NCBI GenBank assembly: GCA_029215795.1
Contig: JARDYH010000002.1
Coordinates: 17,229,001-17,293,000, forward strand
Reading direction: 5' to 3'
DNA from: Anniella stebbinsi
Lineage: Eukaryota; Chordata; Lepidosauria; Squamata; Anniellidae
Length of the DNA stretch: 64,000 nt
The notes below the pieces were generated by a model that was given only the letters and a program-made list of their open reading frames with translations, did no database searches and was not told the origin of the DNA. Both the position numbers and the translations under genes were made by a program. This document shows, one piece after another, positions 22,205-33,734 of the stretch; position 1 is the stretch's first letter, and each line of letters opens with the position of its first letter.

Positions 22205-22312
22205 TACTAAATTGGTCTGAAGAATGCTTCTCTTATATTACAGTCCTCACTTTGATTGCCACACTCACTTTGATTGGTTGCACTAGGGCATAATGCAGGG
22301 CCAAAACTGGAC

Positions 22313-22501
22313 CTTGGTCCTGTTCAGACGACACGCTAAGCCATCGTTAGTCCGCTAACCCCATTGCGGCAAATGGTTAGTGAGCGTGTTTAAATCATGA
22401 TTATGTAGCCTCCATGGTAAGTCATGGTTCACACAACACACTAATCCATAAAGTTTAGCTCAAAATGCTATTGTAGCTTAGTGTGGCGCCTAAACAGGGT
22501 C
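22313..22501. mobile_element. MITE with GGTCCTGTTCAGACG ends
   Basis: The left end GGTCCTGTTCAGACGACACG is mirrored on the right by CGCCTAAACAGGGTC. The interior words TAAGCCATCGTTAG and GGTTAGTGAGCGTG recur in the larger element at 26311-27525. Confidence 0.6.
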
Positions 22502-22660
22502 ACAATGACATTTGTTGCGGTAGATTGGATAATGTGGAATAAAAAGCAGGAAATAACATTATGATAGCGGTATATAGAATATGTAATGTTCCCTAACAGT
22601 TATCAATGCAGTTCAATACTGCTATAAAACAGTAGTGTAGATCTAGCCCAGATTTTCCCA
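22502..22660. mobile_element. TA1-family MITE, right part
   Basis: ACAATGACATTTGTTGCGGT ... GGAATAAAAAGCAGGAAATA ... CAGTAGTGTAGATCTAGCCC matches the copies at 34481 and 51445. The left terminus is missing, replaced by the neighbouring MITE. Confidence 0.65.
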
Positions 22661-22689
22661 GAAGGACAAACCTCCTTTCCCCAACCACT

Positions 22690-22925
22690 GATTTATTAGT
22701 AGTTGCCCGGCTTTTATACATGTTGAAATGCCTCTCCTAAGACTTCGATACTGGCAGTAAGAGCTCTAAGCTAAAAATGTACCAGTATTTCTGGGGTTTG
22801 GCCTCACTCCTTTGGCCTTTCACTCTGTCCACCCCTGGAATGCAGCTCCTAAGAGCTTCTCTGAAATGGAATTTGCCTCTTGAGCTGAAAGAGGTTTTCC
22901 ATCCCTTGGCTAATAATTAGGCCAG
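22690..22925 (+). repeat. Dispersed repeat, family R4
   Basis: AAATGCCTCTCCTAAGACTT...CTCACTCCTTTGGCC...CAGCTCCTAAGAGCTTCTCT, shared with 34985-35055, 60945-61090 and 62600-62780. The element type is unknown. No terminal repeats or tRNA-like head are seen. Confidence 0.65.
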
Positions 22926-23009
22926 ACTGAATGCTATAGTAAATATATAACTGCCAATGAAAACATCCACCAGACATCTAGTTTCCCCCCACCCTCCATA
23001 ACACTTAGA

Positions 23010-23172
23010 ACAGTGCTCCAGACCCGAGACCCGCCTCGGACTCCCGACCCGCAACATCGGGCACCATTTCACAATTGCCCAAAATGTCGGCAATGGCTTT
23101 GCTGCGACCCATCTGGACTGATCCTGTGACCCACTTTTGGGTCACGACCCACCGGTTGAAGACCACTGATCT
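23010..23172 (-). repeat. Dispersed repeat (GGGTCACGACCCA type)
   Basis: CAGTGCTCCAGACCCGAGAC at the left and CACTTTTGGGTCACGACCCA...GGTTGAAGACCACTG at the right give partial inverted ends. They recall the terminal parts of DNA transposons in which GTGGTCTTCAACC opens the element. The family is uncertain. Confidence 0.4.
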
Positions 23173-23578
23173 AGAAGAAGTTAGGTTGTATAGTGATATG
23201 ACAAAAGTGTGTATTTCCTCATCCCTGCAGCCCCATTGTCAGGCAATAATGTGTGGCAAGGATATGGAAATGTGCATATTGAGATTTCACAGCACAAGCT
23301 GTGTTCTACTAGATGTTACGCAGGGGGAGGAGAATCTGGTCAGCAGCCATGTATTCACAATAATATCTGCTTTGACCTTTACACCTGCTTGGTGGCTTTG
23401 GGAGAAAGGTGATATAAAAATACTAAAAAATAAATAACATAAAAATATTCCATTTAAAGGTAGCCCTTTTGGAATCTGTCTAGAACAACATTTCATTATG
23501 GCAGATGAAGGCTCATTTTCAGTAGATCCAATTTATTCATACGCCATATAAATTAAAGGGATTTTTTATTTTATTTTT

Positions 23579-23645
23579 GTGAAGTACCCAGAGAGCTTCA
23601 GCTATGGGGTAGTATAGAAATATAATAAACGAACGAAAATAATCA
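23579..23645 (+). mobile_element. L2-like LINE 3' tail
   Basis: GTGAAGTACCCAGAGAGCTT, then GTAGTATAGAAATATAATAA: the shared tail. Confidence 0.7.
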
Positions 23646-25105
23646 ATAGGGAAATGCGCTTTTCTAATTTTAGGGATGATATAATTTCATCCTGAATGAA
23701 GAAGGTAGTTCTATTTTAATAGCACCCTTCTGTAGGGCAGGAAAATAGCATGCCTCTTGCTGTCTCTTAAGAAACAATGATTGAACCAAATTATTTACTG
23801 AGATTTTTAGACCAGGACAGCTTCCCGTTGGGAATTGGACAGAACATGTTGTCTTTCCTTCAACCATTCTGGATTTGGATCTGCATACCTGGGCTATGAC
23901 TCGACTTAATTTCTCTTCAGAGCGGATCATAACCATTCAGCCTTTTTTTCCTTGGGGTTTTCATGCAAGAAGGTAGAACGGTATGGATCGAGGTGGTCAT
24001 TACATAACAGAGGAGAGGAGGAGGCATCACATAATCACAGGGCATTCATAATTGCAGCACTTCAAGTACCTCTCGATTCTTAAGGTGTGTTCCTGTGTGA
24101 AAATAATTGATGGCTTAAATATTTTTCCTATAGGTAGAATCTGCTCAGTAACCGTTCTACTGCTGATCACATAAACTGATCAAACGCAGAAAGGGCATGA
24201 CATTAATAGGAAGGTAAAGCCAGGCAGTGCTGGATGAACTTTCACCTTTCACCTCTTCAGCTGACAGACAGAGCTGAGTGTTGAAAAAAATCAATACTTA
24301 GGAGCCAGGAGGGAAATATTTCCAACCTCTAACTAGAGAATGTATTTTGACAAGGCCAAGATAATCCAAGCTGCACAGGAGGAAGAGAAAAGAAGACTCA
24401 TTTTTAAAGCTTGACACTTCAAGGTGTTTTTGTACAATGGTTTAGAGAAAGCATCGATAACGTACAAATACCAAAGGTCAAAAAGAAAAGCAGAGAAGAA
24501 TTTCAGAAATTGCATGCATTGTCTCCTTTCTATTTACTTTGCCAAATAACAAGGTTGTAGCCAAGCTTTGATTACCAAATATATTTAACACACACATACA
24601 CACACACACACATGCTAAAGAATTAAATGATCTTTTGAATTGTACCAGGTTGTCCTTCTTTGGTAGAAAAGTGGGGAGTGGCGGAGGTGGGGATTTACAG
24701 GCGTCTGTGTTCTCCCTGAAGCAATTTCATTGTGTAGCACATCTGCCTCTTGCTTCCTCTCTATTGTATTCTAGTACTGTCTTGTAGAAACTGTGTATAA
24801 TATTATCTGGTGGGTTGTTGAGCATTCTCTAAGGAATGTGAGTGACATATATACATACAAAATCAGGTGGAAACTGATTAGGCCTGTCTTAGGTCTGTTT
24901 CACACATGCAAGTACGCTCAAGACTGTGGCATCCGCATGTGCGAACAGACCCCACTGGCAAACACTGTGTTTGAGGTGGTGTAAGAATGCTGTGTAGTTA
25001 CTCACTCTTATACTTGGAAGTCATCACTTAATGCTTCAGTGATAGAGCAATGAATATTCATTTGTGAGCAAGGCCTTAGATCACCGATTTCTGTTCCTGT
25101 CCCCA
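23646..25105. other. Intergenic, unclassified
   Basis: No gene or repeat family is recognised, apart from (CA)n at 24588-24613. AT-rich unique-looking sequence. Confidence 0.45.
24588..24613. repeat. (CA)n microsatellite
   Basis: CA run interrupted once by TA. Confidence 0.9.
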
Positions 25106-25109
25106 TTTT

Positions 25110-25310
25110 TCTTTTTCTTTATTTAAAATATTTCTTGGCCATCTGTCAGGGCAGGACCCCTTCCAGGGCAGTATACAACAATAAAACTCTCATAATAAAA
25201 ACCATTGCGGTAATAAAAACAGCAAACATTCTAAAAGCAACCTGCAAGCACCAGCATAAAATAAAATTTGCAACCCAGTCCATGTACTGGCATTGATAAT
25301 CGAAAATAAT
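25110..25310 (-). mobile_element. LINE 3' end
   Basis: TTTCTTGGCCATCTGTCAGG, then GCAGTATACAACAATAAAAC and A-rich sequence. It is the same arrangement as 29015-29250 and appears to be a second LINE 3' subfamily. Confidence 0.55.
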
Positions 25311-25590
25311 TTTCAAGTCTGATAGCTGGTACTACCGAAATAAGATGGCAACTATCAATATGGTTTCTTAAGTGACTGGAAATATATCAAGAACATATAG
25401 TTGATGTGTTGGTTACACTTAAAGGTTTTCATGTCTCATTCTCATTTGTCCTTTCTTGCCTTCGTAGCAATATTACTAATTAAGCTACTGGGCTTGTTCA
25501 TGCTGGACTTGTTGCTATGGAATCTGTCACTGGTCCAGTACATGCGCTCTTTGCAAAGACCACTGGTGCTCACTCCCAACCACCATGTTT
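25311..25590. other. Intergenic, nothing recognised
   Basis: Short unique-looking stretch before the FB1 copy. Confidence 0.4.
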
Positions 25591-25598
25591 CTTTATAC

Positions 25599-25833
25599 TA
25601 GGGTGACCATATGGAAAGGAGGACAGGGCTCCTGTTTCTTTAACAGTTGCATAGAAAAGGGAATTTCAGCAGGTGTCCTTTGTATGCATTCAGCACCTGG
25701 TGAAATTCCCTCTTCATCACAACAGTTAAAGTTGCAGGAGCCAGGCCCTCTTTTGTACCTGGTCACTCTGCTATAGCTCTAGCAGCTTTAACTGTTGTGA
25801 TGAAGAGAGAATTTCACCAGGTGCTGAATGCAT
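25599..25833. mobile_element. Foldback hAT MITE FB1, right-truncated
   Basis: Starts TAGGGTGACCATATGGAAAG. The central junction with GGTCACTCTGCTATAG is present, but the right half stops after GGTGCTGAATGCATA. The missing right arm means the 8-bp duplication cannot be tested. Confidence 0.8.
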
Positions 25834-26310
25834 ATCCCCAACCTACCCAGGGAAGCCAGGGATTGGCCAGCAAGAAAGGTATGTGCGACACCGCTGACTT
25901 TTAGCCTTTTACTAAAATCAAAATAAATATCCCATTAAAATATAGTCAAACGGTTCATCTCTCCCTCCACTACACACACACACACCTTTCTCCTTGTATT
26001 ACTGCAGTCCTGGAAGCTAGCCCTAATAAAAGGCTCTTCCAGTACGTACACTAAAGCATGAGCATATTTTGTATCTTCAAAGAAAAAAATGTACTATAAC
26101 TAAATATTGGCACAGGAATGGTATTTCAAGAAGGCTACTTCTTGTTCTTTATGGTGCATAAGGAAGTGTTTCATAGGTATGTTACATATGCTTGAACTCA
26201 ATAACTCTGCCGTGAGAATAAAGTCAATCAACAAAGCCCTGTTTCTGGGTCCCTTTATTATCTCAAGCAAGGCTCATGGCCCAGGGAGCTGGGGCTATTT
26301 TCTTTTATAC
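25834..26310. other. Intergenic, unclassified
   Basis: Short CA run near 25975. Otherwise no recognised feature. Confidence 0.4.
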
Positions 26311-27525
26311 ATTGGCCCTGTTCAGACGGTACTTGGGAGGGATGGTTAGGGTAGCTACACGGCACTGTGTGCGCTGCTGCCAGGTGACCATGGAACCATG
26401 CTCCACAGTGTGGTTTCCCTAACCACATGTCACTCCACAGAAGTCAGCAGTCCTTTGACCAGTTTGTCATGCATCCCAGTGGTGTTCGTGGCACTGCAGC
26501 CAGCCATGGGCGGCCATTACAGGGCTGTCACTTTCATTCTTATTTCTGTCAAAATATACACACAAAATGGCCAAGATTGTGCATTTCTCCTAAAGGTTGG
26601 AAAGTGAAAATGTGCACTTGGGGAGGGGGATTTGCGCAAATGCATGAATGCACATTTGCCCAACTGTACCATTTGGAAACCTGAAAAACCTGAAGCGCTG
26701 AAAAACTTGAAAGCTAAGCGGAGCGCAAGGTGGGAATAGGTGAGCTCACCCATCTTTGTTCTCTGTGCGCTTCCCGTGCCATATGGCTTCCCATGCCATA
26801 GGGTCCTCCTGTGGCAGGAGCTCTTTGGCAGCACTTAGTTAACCACAGGGACTTGAGAGACGACATGCTAAGCCATAGTTATGGCCACTAACCCGCTTAC
26901 AGCACGTGGTTAGTGAGCGTGGTCAAACTGTGGCTATGTAGCCACTATGATTAGGACAAGCACCCTGTACACGACATGCTGCGCCATCATGGAGCTTGTC
27001 TACATCTGCCATTTATCCCAGGGTGGTCATGAGGTCATCCCTGCATGTCCAGATGATGCACAGCTGATCCCGGGGTGAACCGGGGATGAGGTCTCAGTTC
27101 TCCCAGGTTAGCTGGGACTGCTTTTTCCTGCCATCTCAGGACTATCCTGCGCTCCACGGTTGGTATGGCTCTCCCTCCCAAGGTCCTCCCTCCCTGATCC
27201 CGAGCATTTCACCATCTTTGGGATGGTGCTTGGCGTCTTCCAGCGTCAAGTTTGTTGTATTTTTTTTTAAATGTTTCTTCATGCAGAATCACACCTGCGC
27301 AATTGTACAAATGTCTCATCTTTTAAAAAAATGGCACCCCGGAGCGTCCCTTTTTACTTCCAGGACAATTCACTGGCATGTGGCCCCTGAGGGATGATCC
27401 TGGAAGTGGAAAACTCTGTGATCATCCCTTCCCACTCCCCAAAGGGCTGCAGGTGTAGATGAGCCCATGCTTAGCTCAAAAATCTTAACCATCATGGCTT
27501 AGCCTGACATCTGAATAGGGCCAAT
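26311..27525. mobile_element. TIR element of ~1.2 kb with nested insert
   Basis: The left end ATTGGCCCTGTTCAGACG is mirrored by CATCTGAATAGGGCCAAT at the right. Interior words (GCTAAGCCATAGTTATGG, GGTTAGTGAGCGTGG) match the small MITE at 22313. A second inverted-end element sits inside (about 26993-27466). No target duplication is convincing and there is no transposase. Short open frames inside are fortuitous. Confidence 0.55.
26993..27466. mobile_element. Nested TIR element inside 26311-27525
   Basis: GAGCTTGTCTACATCTGCCA at the left is mirrored by GCAGGTGTAGATGAGCCC at the right. The outer element resumes with GCTTAGCTCAAAAATC afterwards. A GC-rich interior (GATCCCGGGGTGAACCGGGG) differs from the flanks. 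Confidence 0.5.
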
Positions 27526-27719
27526 GTAACATCAGAGAGAGGGGGAGGAGCAGGGATAGGTCTCTTCCCTGACAAGCTTACACTCTAGATTTTGTCCAGA
27601 GACCAAGTGACAGGGAAAGGGAGAAAAACAAGTGTAAATAGGAGATGTGCCCACAAATGCAATTACACATACTGTATGAAGGTCTGGTTTGGATCGGGGG
27701 TATAGACTGAGGGGGGCAT
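27526..27719. other. Intergenic, nothing recognised
   Basis: Short unique-looking stretch. Confidence 0.4.
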
Positions 27720-27830
27720 GGAGAACTTATAGGCCTCCAGATGCTTTTGCCTACAATTCCCATCAGCCTTAGCCAGCATAGTCAATGGTGAGAGATGATG
27801 GGGGTTGTAGGCCAAGTTGCCCACTGAACC
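27720..27830. repeat. Self-complementary dispersed repeat (CTCCAGATG type)
   Basis: CCTCCAGATGCTTTTGCCTA, CAATTCCCATCAGCC, then GATGGGGGTTGTAGGCC. The halves are inverted copies. Other copies lie at 41455-41560, 42115-42245 and a weak one at 11815-11890. Confidence 0.6.
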
Positions 27831-28369
27831 AAAGAAAAGGTAGTTTTGAGGAGGGAGCTGAAGGAAGAGAAAAAGGTTCTCCAGAATGCAATTGCAGGTA
27901 TGGGGGCAACAGAAGGGAGAAAGCAGAGCAACTCATGGCAGCAGGAGGATTTTGGGGCACCATAGAAATATGTATACAGAGTTTTAGTTCCCCAAACTTT
28001 TGGAGTTAGTTCATATTATCTATATGGCTTATGCTGGTTGGTGTAGTTTTATTGGTAATTTAGGTTTAACTGATGATGATGATGATGTGCCATCAAGGTA
28101 TGTGGTGCTTTGCAAAGTACAAGAGGGTTGGTTCATGCTATAAGACGTTTGCAATCTTGAGATTCAACAAAGGAGAGCCAACAGAAGAAGGAGGGGACAG
28201 ACATAGCGGGAAGAAATTTCACTTATTTTTTAAATAATCTTTTATTTTGGTTTTAGTTCTATTTTGATACTTTGTATTTTAATATTGTGCACCACTTCGA
28301 AAACCTTTTAAATAAGCAGTATTGATATCAGAATTTTGGTACACCACACAGCAATACACATGAACATTT

Positions 28370-28370
<1 letters not shown>
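27831..28370. other. Intergenic, unclassified
   Basis: A short GAT run near 28073-28087. Part of 28095-28320 resembles LINE 3' sequence (TTATTTTGGTTTTAGTTCTA) but is not assignable. Confidence 0.4.

Positions 28371-28464
<94 letters not shown>
28371..28464. repeat. (CTGT)n (TTCT)n compound microsatellite
   Basis: About 12 CTGT units followed by about 11 TTCT units, uninterrupted. Likely polymorphic. Confidence 0.95.
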
Positions 28465-29014
28465 CCAACAAGGAAAGACACACCAGAGGTTGGGAATGGG
28501 AGTGATGCGTTCGTAGCAACAGGAGCAGCGTCTCTCCAAACTGCAATACGGCATTGAATGTGAACGGCTGCAAATTGCTTAATGGCTCTGGCCACCTACT
28601 GGCTAATTACTTCAATATCACAGATGATCCATCAGTTGCAAACTCTGCAACCTCCACTTGGAGAAAGATACCTGTGATGAGCGAGGGCACTTGAGAAGAT
28701 CTATAGGGAAAATATTATTACAGGAAATTACAACTGTCTGCTCTTTTGTTGTAGAAAACAGGCTTCTGTTCCTGCCCAAGCGTTGCAGGGCTTCTAACCG
28801 TCTGCATAATGGCATCCCCGCGTGAGACGATGCAAGTGCCTTTTCGAACGCTCAGCATATAACCCTTGTCTTGAGGCCTTCTGAACTGCAAGATGAGCCA
28901 CTTGCAAGTGGAAAGCAAATTCTGGTTTAAAATGCAGAGTCTGGCTGAAAGCAAAACTGCATCCCAAGTATTGTTCAAAGGTGTGGTTTTTTTTGTTTTT
29001 TTGTTTTGTGCAGT
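28465..29014. other. Intergenic, unclassified
   Basis: No repeat family or exon is recognised. Confidence 0.4.
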
Positions 29015-29250
29015 ATCTAATATTTATTTTATTTATGGATTTAAAACATTTCTTGGCCGCCTTTCTGGGCAGAGGCTCTCAAAAGGCATCTTACAACAAT
29101 AAAATACATAAAATATTTAAAATAATAAAATATTAAAAGCAATAAAACATACAATAAAATAGCAATTAAAAGAATGAAACCAACGATAAATCCCACTGCT
29201 CTTATCATCAGCACCATCGTTATTGACATCAGAATTATTTTTACTTTACA
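29015..29250 (-). mobile_element. LINE 3' end
   Basis: ATTTCTTGGCCGCCTTTCTG, then CATCTTACAACAATAAAATA and A-rich sequence. Same subfamily as 25110-25310. Confidence 0.6.
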
Positions 29251-30261
29251 TTCTACTTATTTCTTAGAAATAGCAGCCGCACCTCATAGTTTACTGGAAA
29301 ATTAGTTGAACATAAATTGATCCTTATCCGTGCAATAGGATTTAAAAAGAAGAAAATGCCAATGATATAAGAGGGGCATCTATATTACAAATCAATACTA
29401 TGCACATTTACTCAGCAGGAAATCGCACTGAATTCAAAGGTGTTACTCTGAAGTGTTGCTAGTCCTCATGTTGCAAACAAAACCTCCACAAGGTAAAAAC
29501 AGGCTTTTCTGAATGCTGTGACACTAGAGAGAGCTTTAGGTCAGGTTTCCAATGGCCATGGAAAATGGCATCCTTTAAAATTATGCCCCCCAACCACATA
29601 GAGCTTCAAATTTTAGACGGGAAGCGGGCAATGCAGCCCCAAGCACAAGTCCTCTCACTGCCTGAGGTGGGAGAGAAGCCACACTCCTTCCTGTCCCCGC
29701 ATCGGGTCTCTGGAGAGCCATGCAGCTGGAAAAAAATGGATGGCACATGCTTCTTCTGACCATGCGGCTCTCCATAGAGCCAACACAGTGGCAAAAGTAG
29801 GAGGCATGCGATCAGGGAGACAGAGGGTGGCTCTCATTGCGGCAAAGACCATGGCAAGAGAGAAGCTGACGGGGTTGTCCAATGTACCCGCTGGAGGCAG
29901 CAGGGCAGTGGGGCAGCAGCGCTGGGCTCTCCTAATGAACACATGGGGGAGAGAGGTGCAATTCACTGCTCCTCCCATTCCGCTACTTTCTGCAGGTGGC
30001 TCATGAGTCGGCCGGCTATGGAGCAATGTTACCTTCCTGCATTTGACCTGAATTGTGAAGTGGTGTTGCAACAAGAGCATTCTCTCTCCACCTCCCTATT
30101 TAAGAAAATGAAAATTGGCTTGTTATGTATAATCCCGTATTCTCTTTCCAATGTTGATCAATGCCTTTGCATAGCTCACAAGCAAGGCATGAAAGTAATG
30201 TCCTCCCTCTGTTGACCATCCCAGTGTCTAGCACTCAGGGGGTGTATTGCCTCTCCATCCA
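29251..30261. other. Intergenic, unclassified
   Basis: The part at 29600-30000 is relatively GC-rich, with a weak inverted repeat around CTCTGGAGAGCCATGC / ATGCGGCTCTCCATAG. No family is recognised. Confidence 0.4.
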
Positions 30262-30560
30262 AATGGTGACCATATGGAAAGGAGGACAGGGCTCCTGTAT
30301 CTTTAACAGTTGTATGGAAAAGGGAATTTCTGCAGGTGCCATTTGTATGCATGCAGCAGCTGGTGGAATTCATCGCAACAGTTAAAGCTGCAGGAGCCCT
30401 GCCCCCTTGACCAGATACAAAAGCAGGCAGGGCTTTTGTAGGGAAGAGGGAATTTCACCAGGTGCTGCATGCCTACAAATGACACCTGCTGAAATTCCCT
30501 TTTCTATACAACTGTTAATGATAACAGGAGCCCTGTCCTCCTTTCTATATGGTCACCCTG
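30262..30560. mobile_element. Foldback hAT MITE FB1, both ends present
   Basis: The left end TGGTGACCATATGGAAAGGA is mirrored by TTTCTATATGGTCACCCTG. It has internal deletions near the centre. The flanking octamers do not match, so the duplication has decayed or the ends are rearranged. Confidence 0.8.
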
Positions 30561-30710
30561 CTCTAATCTATAGAAGAAGGCATGACCAACTGGTTCAAAC
30601 CTATAAAGTCTGCAGTGAAGACCTCTTCAAATAGTGCAGACCTGGTCAGATGTCCTACCTTTTAGATAGTTTGGTTAGAGCCCTGCAGATCTGTACATAT
30701 TCGTGTGCGC

Positions 30711-30760
<50 letters not shown>

Positions 30761-31225
30761 TACATACCACACCATAGCTGAAGCACTCTGGGTGGTTTAC
30801 AAAATTTTAAAAAATTGAATATTTAAAAACCAATCTACAAAATGTAAAACCAAAAAAAGCATAAAAACAAACTACATATCATCACTACTATCCAGGGGTC
30901 AGTTAAAAAACTCAACATATGCTGTTAAATGCCTGGAAGAAGAGAAAAGTCTTAACCTGGTGACAAAAGACAACAGTGTTGGCACCAGGCGAGCCTTGTT
31001 GGGGAGAGTGTTCCGCAGTTGGGGGGCCACCACTGAAAAGGCCCTCTCCCTTGTTGCCATCCTCCGAGCTTCCCTCGGAGTAGGCACTCGGAGGAGGACC
31101 TTCGATGTTGATCGTAGTGTACAGTAAGGTTCGTGTCAGGAGAAGCGTTCTGTCAGGTATTGTGGTCCCAAGCCGTGTAAGGCTTTATAGGTTAAAACCA
31201 GCACCTTGGATTTATTTATAGGAAC
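30711..31225 (-). mobile_element. L2-like LINE, 3' fragment
   Basis: Starts with (TTA)n (30711-30761) as the tail and continues CCACACCATAGCTGAAGCAC. It then enters the minus-strand C-terminal coding region (TRERAFSVVAPQLRNTLPNK). Truncated upstream of this. Confidence 0.75.
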
Positions 31226-32105
31226 ACGAAAAGAGAGACACCAAACAAACTATATAGCAGCGAAAAAAGGATGGGAGGAAGGAAACTGGATCCTCCAAAG
31301 ATATATTGCAATTAATTTCTGCTGAGTTTCAGTTCAAAGGTTCCTAAAGCTTTCTACAGACCATTTGAACAGCAGGCACAGCTGGAGTTTGGACTGCCAG
31401 TGTATAAAAAATTTAAGCTAATCTTCATTTGCAAACTTAATCTTTCAGCAGCCAGCAACCATGTTTCACCTCGCACACTCACACACGAATAATGAAATAT
31501 TGAAAATGCATATTGTATCATCTCTGTTTTAGAAGTGATGTCAAATGTCTCATTTCTCTATTTGTATACTATAAACGCATTTCTGTTTCTGTAAGGTAAG
31601 CAATTCAGCTGAACCATGAATTGAATGTATCTTAATGCAACCTGTACCCTTGTCGATGGATTTCCCCATGTGAAATGGCCCCATTCTTCTGGCAACCCAG
31701 AGTTTCTAGAAAGGCGAAGGGAATTGGAAGAAAGAGAACTATGCCTCGAGAACAGTAACCGGGATACACTTGGAGCCTTCAGGGCTAAAGAATTACACAG
31801 GAAGGCAACAATCACCCAGTGCAAAGGCCTTTGAAGAGTCCGCTTCATAGGACGCCTTCCCTGATCCCTGGTGTTGGGAAATTAAACATTAATCTGCTAT
31901 GAAAAATTAAAAGGTGAAACTTTCCTCTAGAGTGGCTCAACAGCTTGGTTTCTCTCCCCAAACTCAACCTCTTCAGTTGACTGTGATGAATATGGTGACT
32001 GAAGCTGCTGACGGATCATTCTAAATGAAAATACAGATTGTTTAAAAATGTGCATTGATTTTCCTTAATGTTAAATAAGAATTGATACAATTGGAGAGAA
32101 CCACT
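31226..32105. other. Intergenic, unclassified
   Basis: Mostly unique-looking. The AT-rich part at 31380-31520 contains CTAATCTTCATTTGCAAACT (octamer-like). There is no exon evidence. Confidence 0.4.
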
Positions 32106-32168
32106 TTCTCCTCCTCCTCCTCCTCCTCCTCCTCCTCCTCCTCCTCCTCCTCCTCCTCCTCCTCCTCC
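32106..32168. repeat. (TCC)n microsatellite
   Basis: About 20 TCC units, strongly purine/pyrimidine biased. Confidence 0.95.
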
Positions 32169-32204
32169 AGATAGGTATTGTTTCTTCTTTTTTTAAGCAC
32201 TAAT

Positions 32205-32352
32205 GTAATGTGATGGCTAAGAGTGTCAATCTTCCCTCTGCCACAGGCTTATTCCATGGCCACTGTTTTCTTTGAGCCTCTGTCTGCCATGAGCAAAATG
32301 GGGTGGTAATATCCTCTGGTGGATGTGAAAAACCTTGAACACTCTGAAAGCA
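32205..32352 (+). mobile_element. Old MIR-like SINE
   Basis: TTTGAGCCTCTGTCTGCCAT, then AAAATGGGGTGGTAATA and CCTTGAACACTCTGAAAGC, match the middle and 3' part of a MIR as I remember it. Confidence 0.5.
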
Positions 32353-32499
32353 CAATATCAATGTCCAGCATTTCTTCGTTGAATTGCACTTGCATCCCAC
32401 TCTTCCTTGAGAGCAGCTCAGATCGACGTCCATGGGGTGCCCAGGCAGTCTCCCATCCTCATGCAAACATGATGCTGCCTTTTACTGAGCAACACGATT

Positions 32500-32680
32500 G
32501 GTCTACGAAGCCCACGACTCTCTGTTCTGACCAGCAGTGGCTCTCCAAGACTTCAGGTGGGCATCTTTGCCAACTCACCTTTCAAGATCATTTCAACTGG
32601 AGATGCCAGGGATTCGAACCTGGGCCATCTGCATGAAGAGCACACGCCGTACCATAAAGCCACGTCCCTTCCCCTACCAC
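32500..32680 (-). mobile_element. tRNA-headed SINE
   Basis: Read on the minus strand, GGTTCGAATCCCTGGCATCT is the B-box region and the degraded A box lies near 32655. Same family as 8928-9122. Not a tRNA gene: the acceptor stem is absent. Confidence 0.65.
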
Positions 32681-32884
32681 CTTTGAGCAGATCAAACCTT
32701 GCTCATTTTAACAAAGCAACGGCATCATTTACTACAAGACCTTTATCCTGTGCTCCTGTATGCTATGCTGCTAAGGGCTGAGATGTTTGTTTCACTACTG
32801 TGGGCACAGCATTCATTGTTTTTTACTATTCAAGTTCAACTGGAGTCACACAATCTCTGTCCTGTGGCAATGTGCATGCAAGAC

Positions 32885-33096
32885 AGATCTACTCCAAGCA
32901 GGATATGAAAGCGGCATGAAAGCGGGATCTAGAAGGCAGGAGCTGCACCAAGCAGGATACAGCGGTCTGTGGTATGTGTCTTATGGGCCCCAACAGTTGT
33001 CAGTGCACTTCAATACCGCTATAAAGCAGTCGTGTGGCTCCTGCCTCTTATATACTGCTTTCATACCGCTGTATCCTGCTTGGTGTAGATCTGGCC
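32885..33096. mobile_element. TA1-family MITE
   Basis: AGATCTACTCCAAGCAGGAT at the left is mirrored by ATCCTGCTTGGTGTAGATCT at the right. The inside has CAACAGTTGTCAGTGCACTT and CAATACCGCTATAAAGCAGT, as in the other copies. Confidence 0.75.
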
Positions 33097-33734
33097 TTAC
33101 ATTCACATTCCCACAGGACACAGGTGGGGAATGACAGAGGTTTTTGCACTGCACCCCCCACCATCAGCTGCAGACAGCACGGCCAATGGTCATGGGAACG
33201 GTAGACCAACATGCTCTGGAAGGTCACTGGATCCACATCTCCGATGTAAGTCCACCAAGGCTGGCCAAAACCTGCAGCTACCACAGGATGCGGAGTGTTG
33301 AATGACCGAGCCTAACAGGGCGACTCTTGGTGCATCTGAAATGAATTGATTTCAAAGTTAAAGGCACTGTGTGCATTCAGGGATTCACATACAAGGCCTC
33401 AGAGCACTAGGGATACTTGAGGAATCTGACCTTTGTCCATTCTAATCAAGACCTGGCCTGATTCCCACCACCTATGTGTGAATTGGCACTTAGTTATCTA
33501 GCACCTTTTGCACTTCCAGAATGTTCCTGTTCAGTTCTAGGCTCAAGCAGCATAACAAAAACTGTTTTCAGATGCATATTTTGAGACAAAATCCTTTAAG
33601 AAATGTATATAAATACGTTTAAAGTGTGTGTGTGTGTATAAATGTGTATTTTCATGCATTTTTTTAAGATCACACATATAAGTGAATGCTTGCAGGTGTG
33701 ACATGGATGGAAACTAGACAGATTCCTCCATCCC
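33097..33734. other. Intergenic, unclassified
   Basis: No family is recognised. A short TG run lies near 33626. Confidence 0.4.

Larger units (their letters stand above)
18463..22225 (+). other. WDR7: Inferred WDR7 3' UTR
   Basis: About 3.8 kb after the stop shows no recognisable LINE, SINE or MITE, against a background where a repeat occurs every few hundred bases. Repeats resume at 22313. The stretch has (TG)n at 18471-18493, a T-run near 19350-19370, and many AT-rich words. Internal candidate signals (ATTAAA 19164-19169, AATAAA 20474-20479) could give shorter forms. The extent is an inference and needs transcript data. Confidence 0.6.

Noticed and set aside
28279..28595. Lys/Arg/Thr/Asp repeat proteins
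   Set aside because: Translations of the (CTGT)n(TTCT)n microsatellite in three frames.
29655..30080. 141-codon minus-strand frame as a gene
   Set aside because: Overlaps open frames in other phases. No known domain, no splice or promoter signals.
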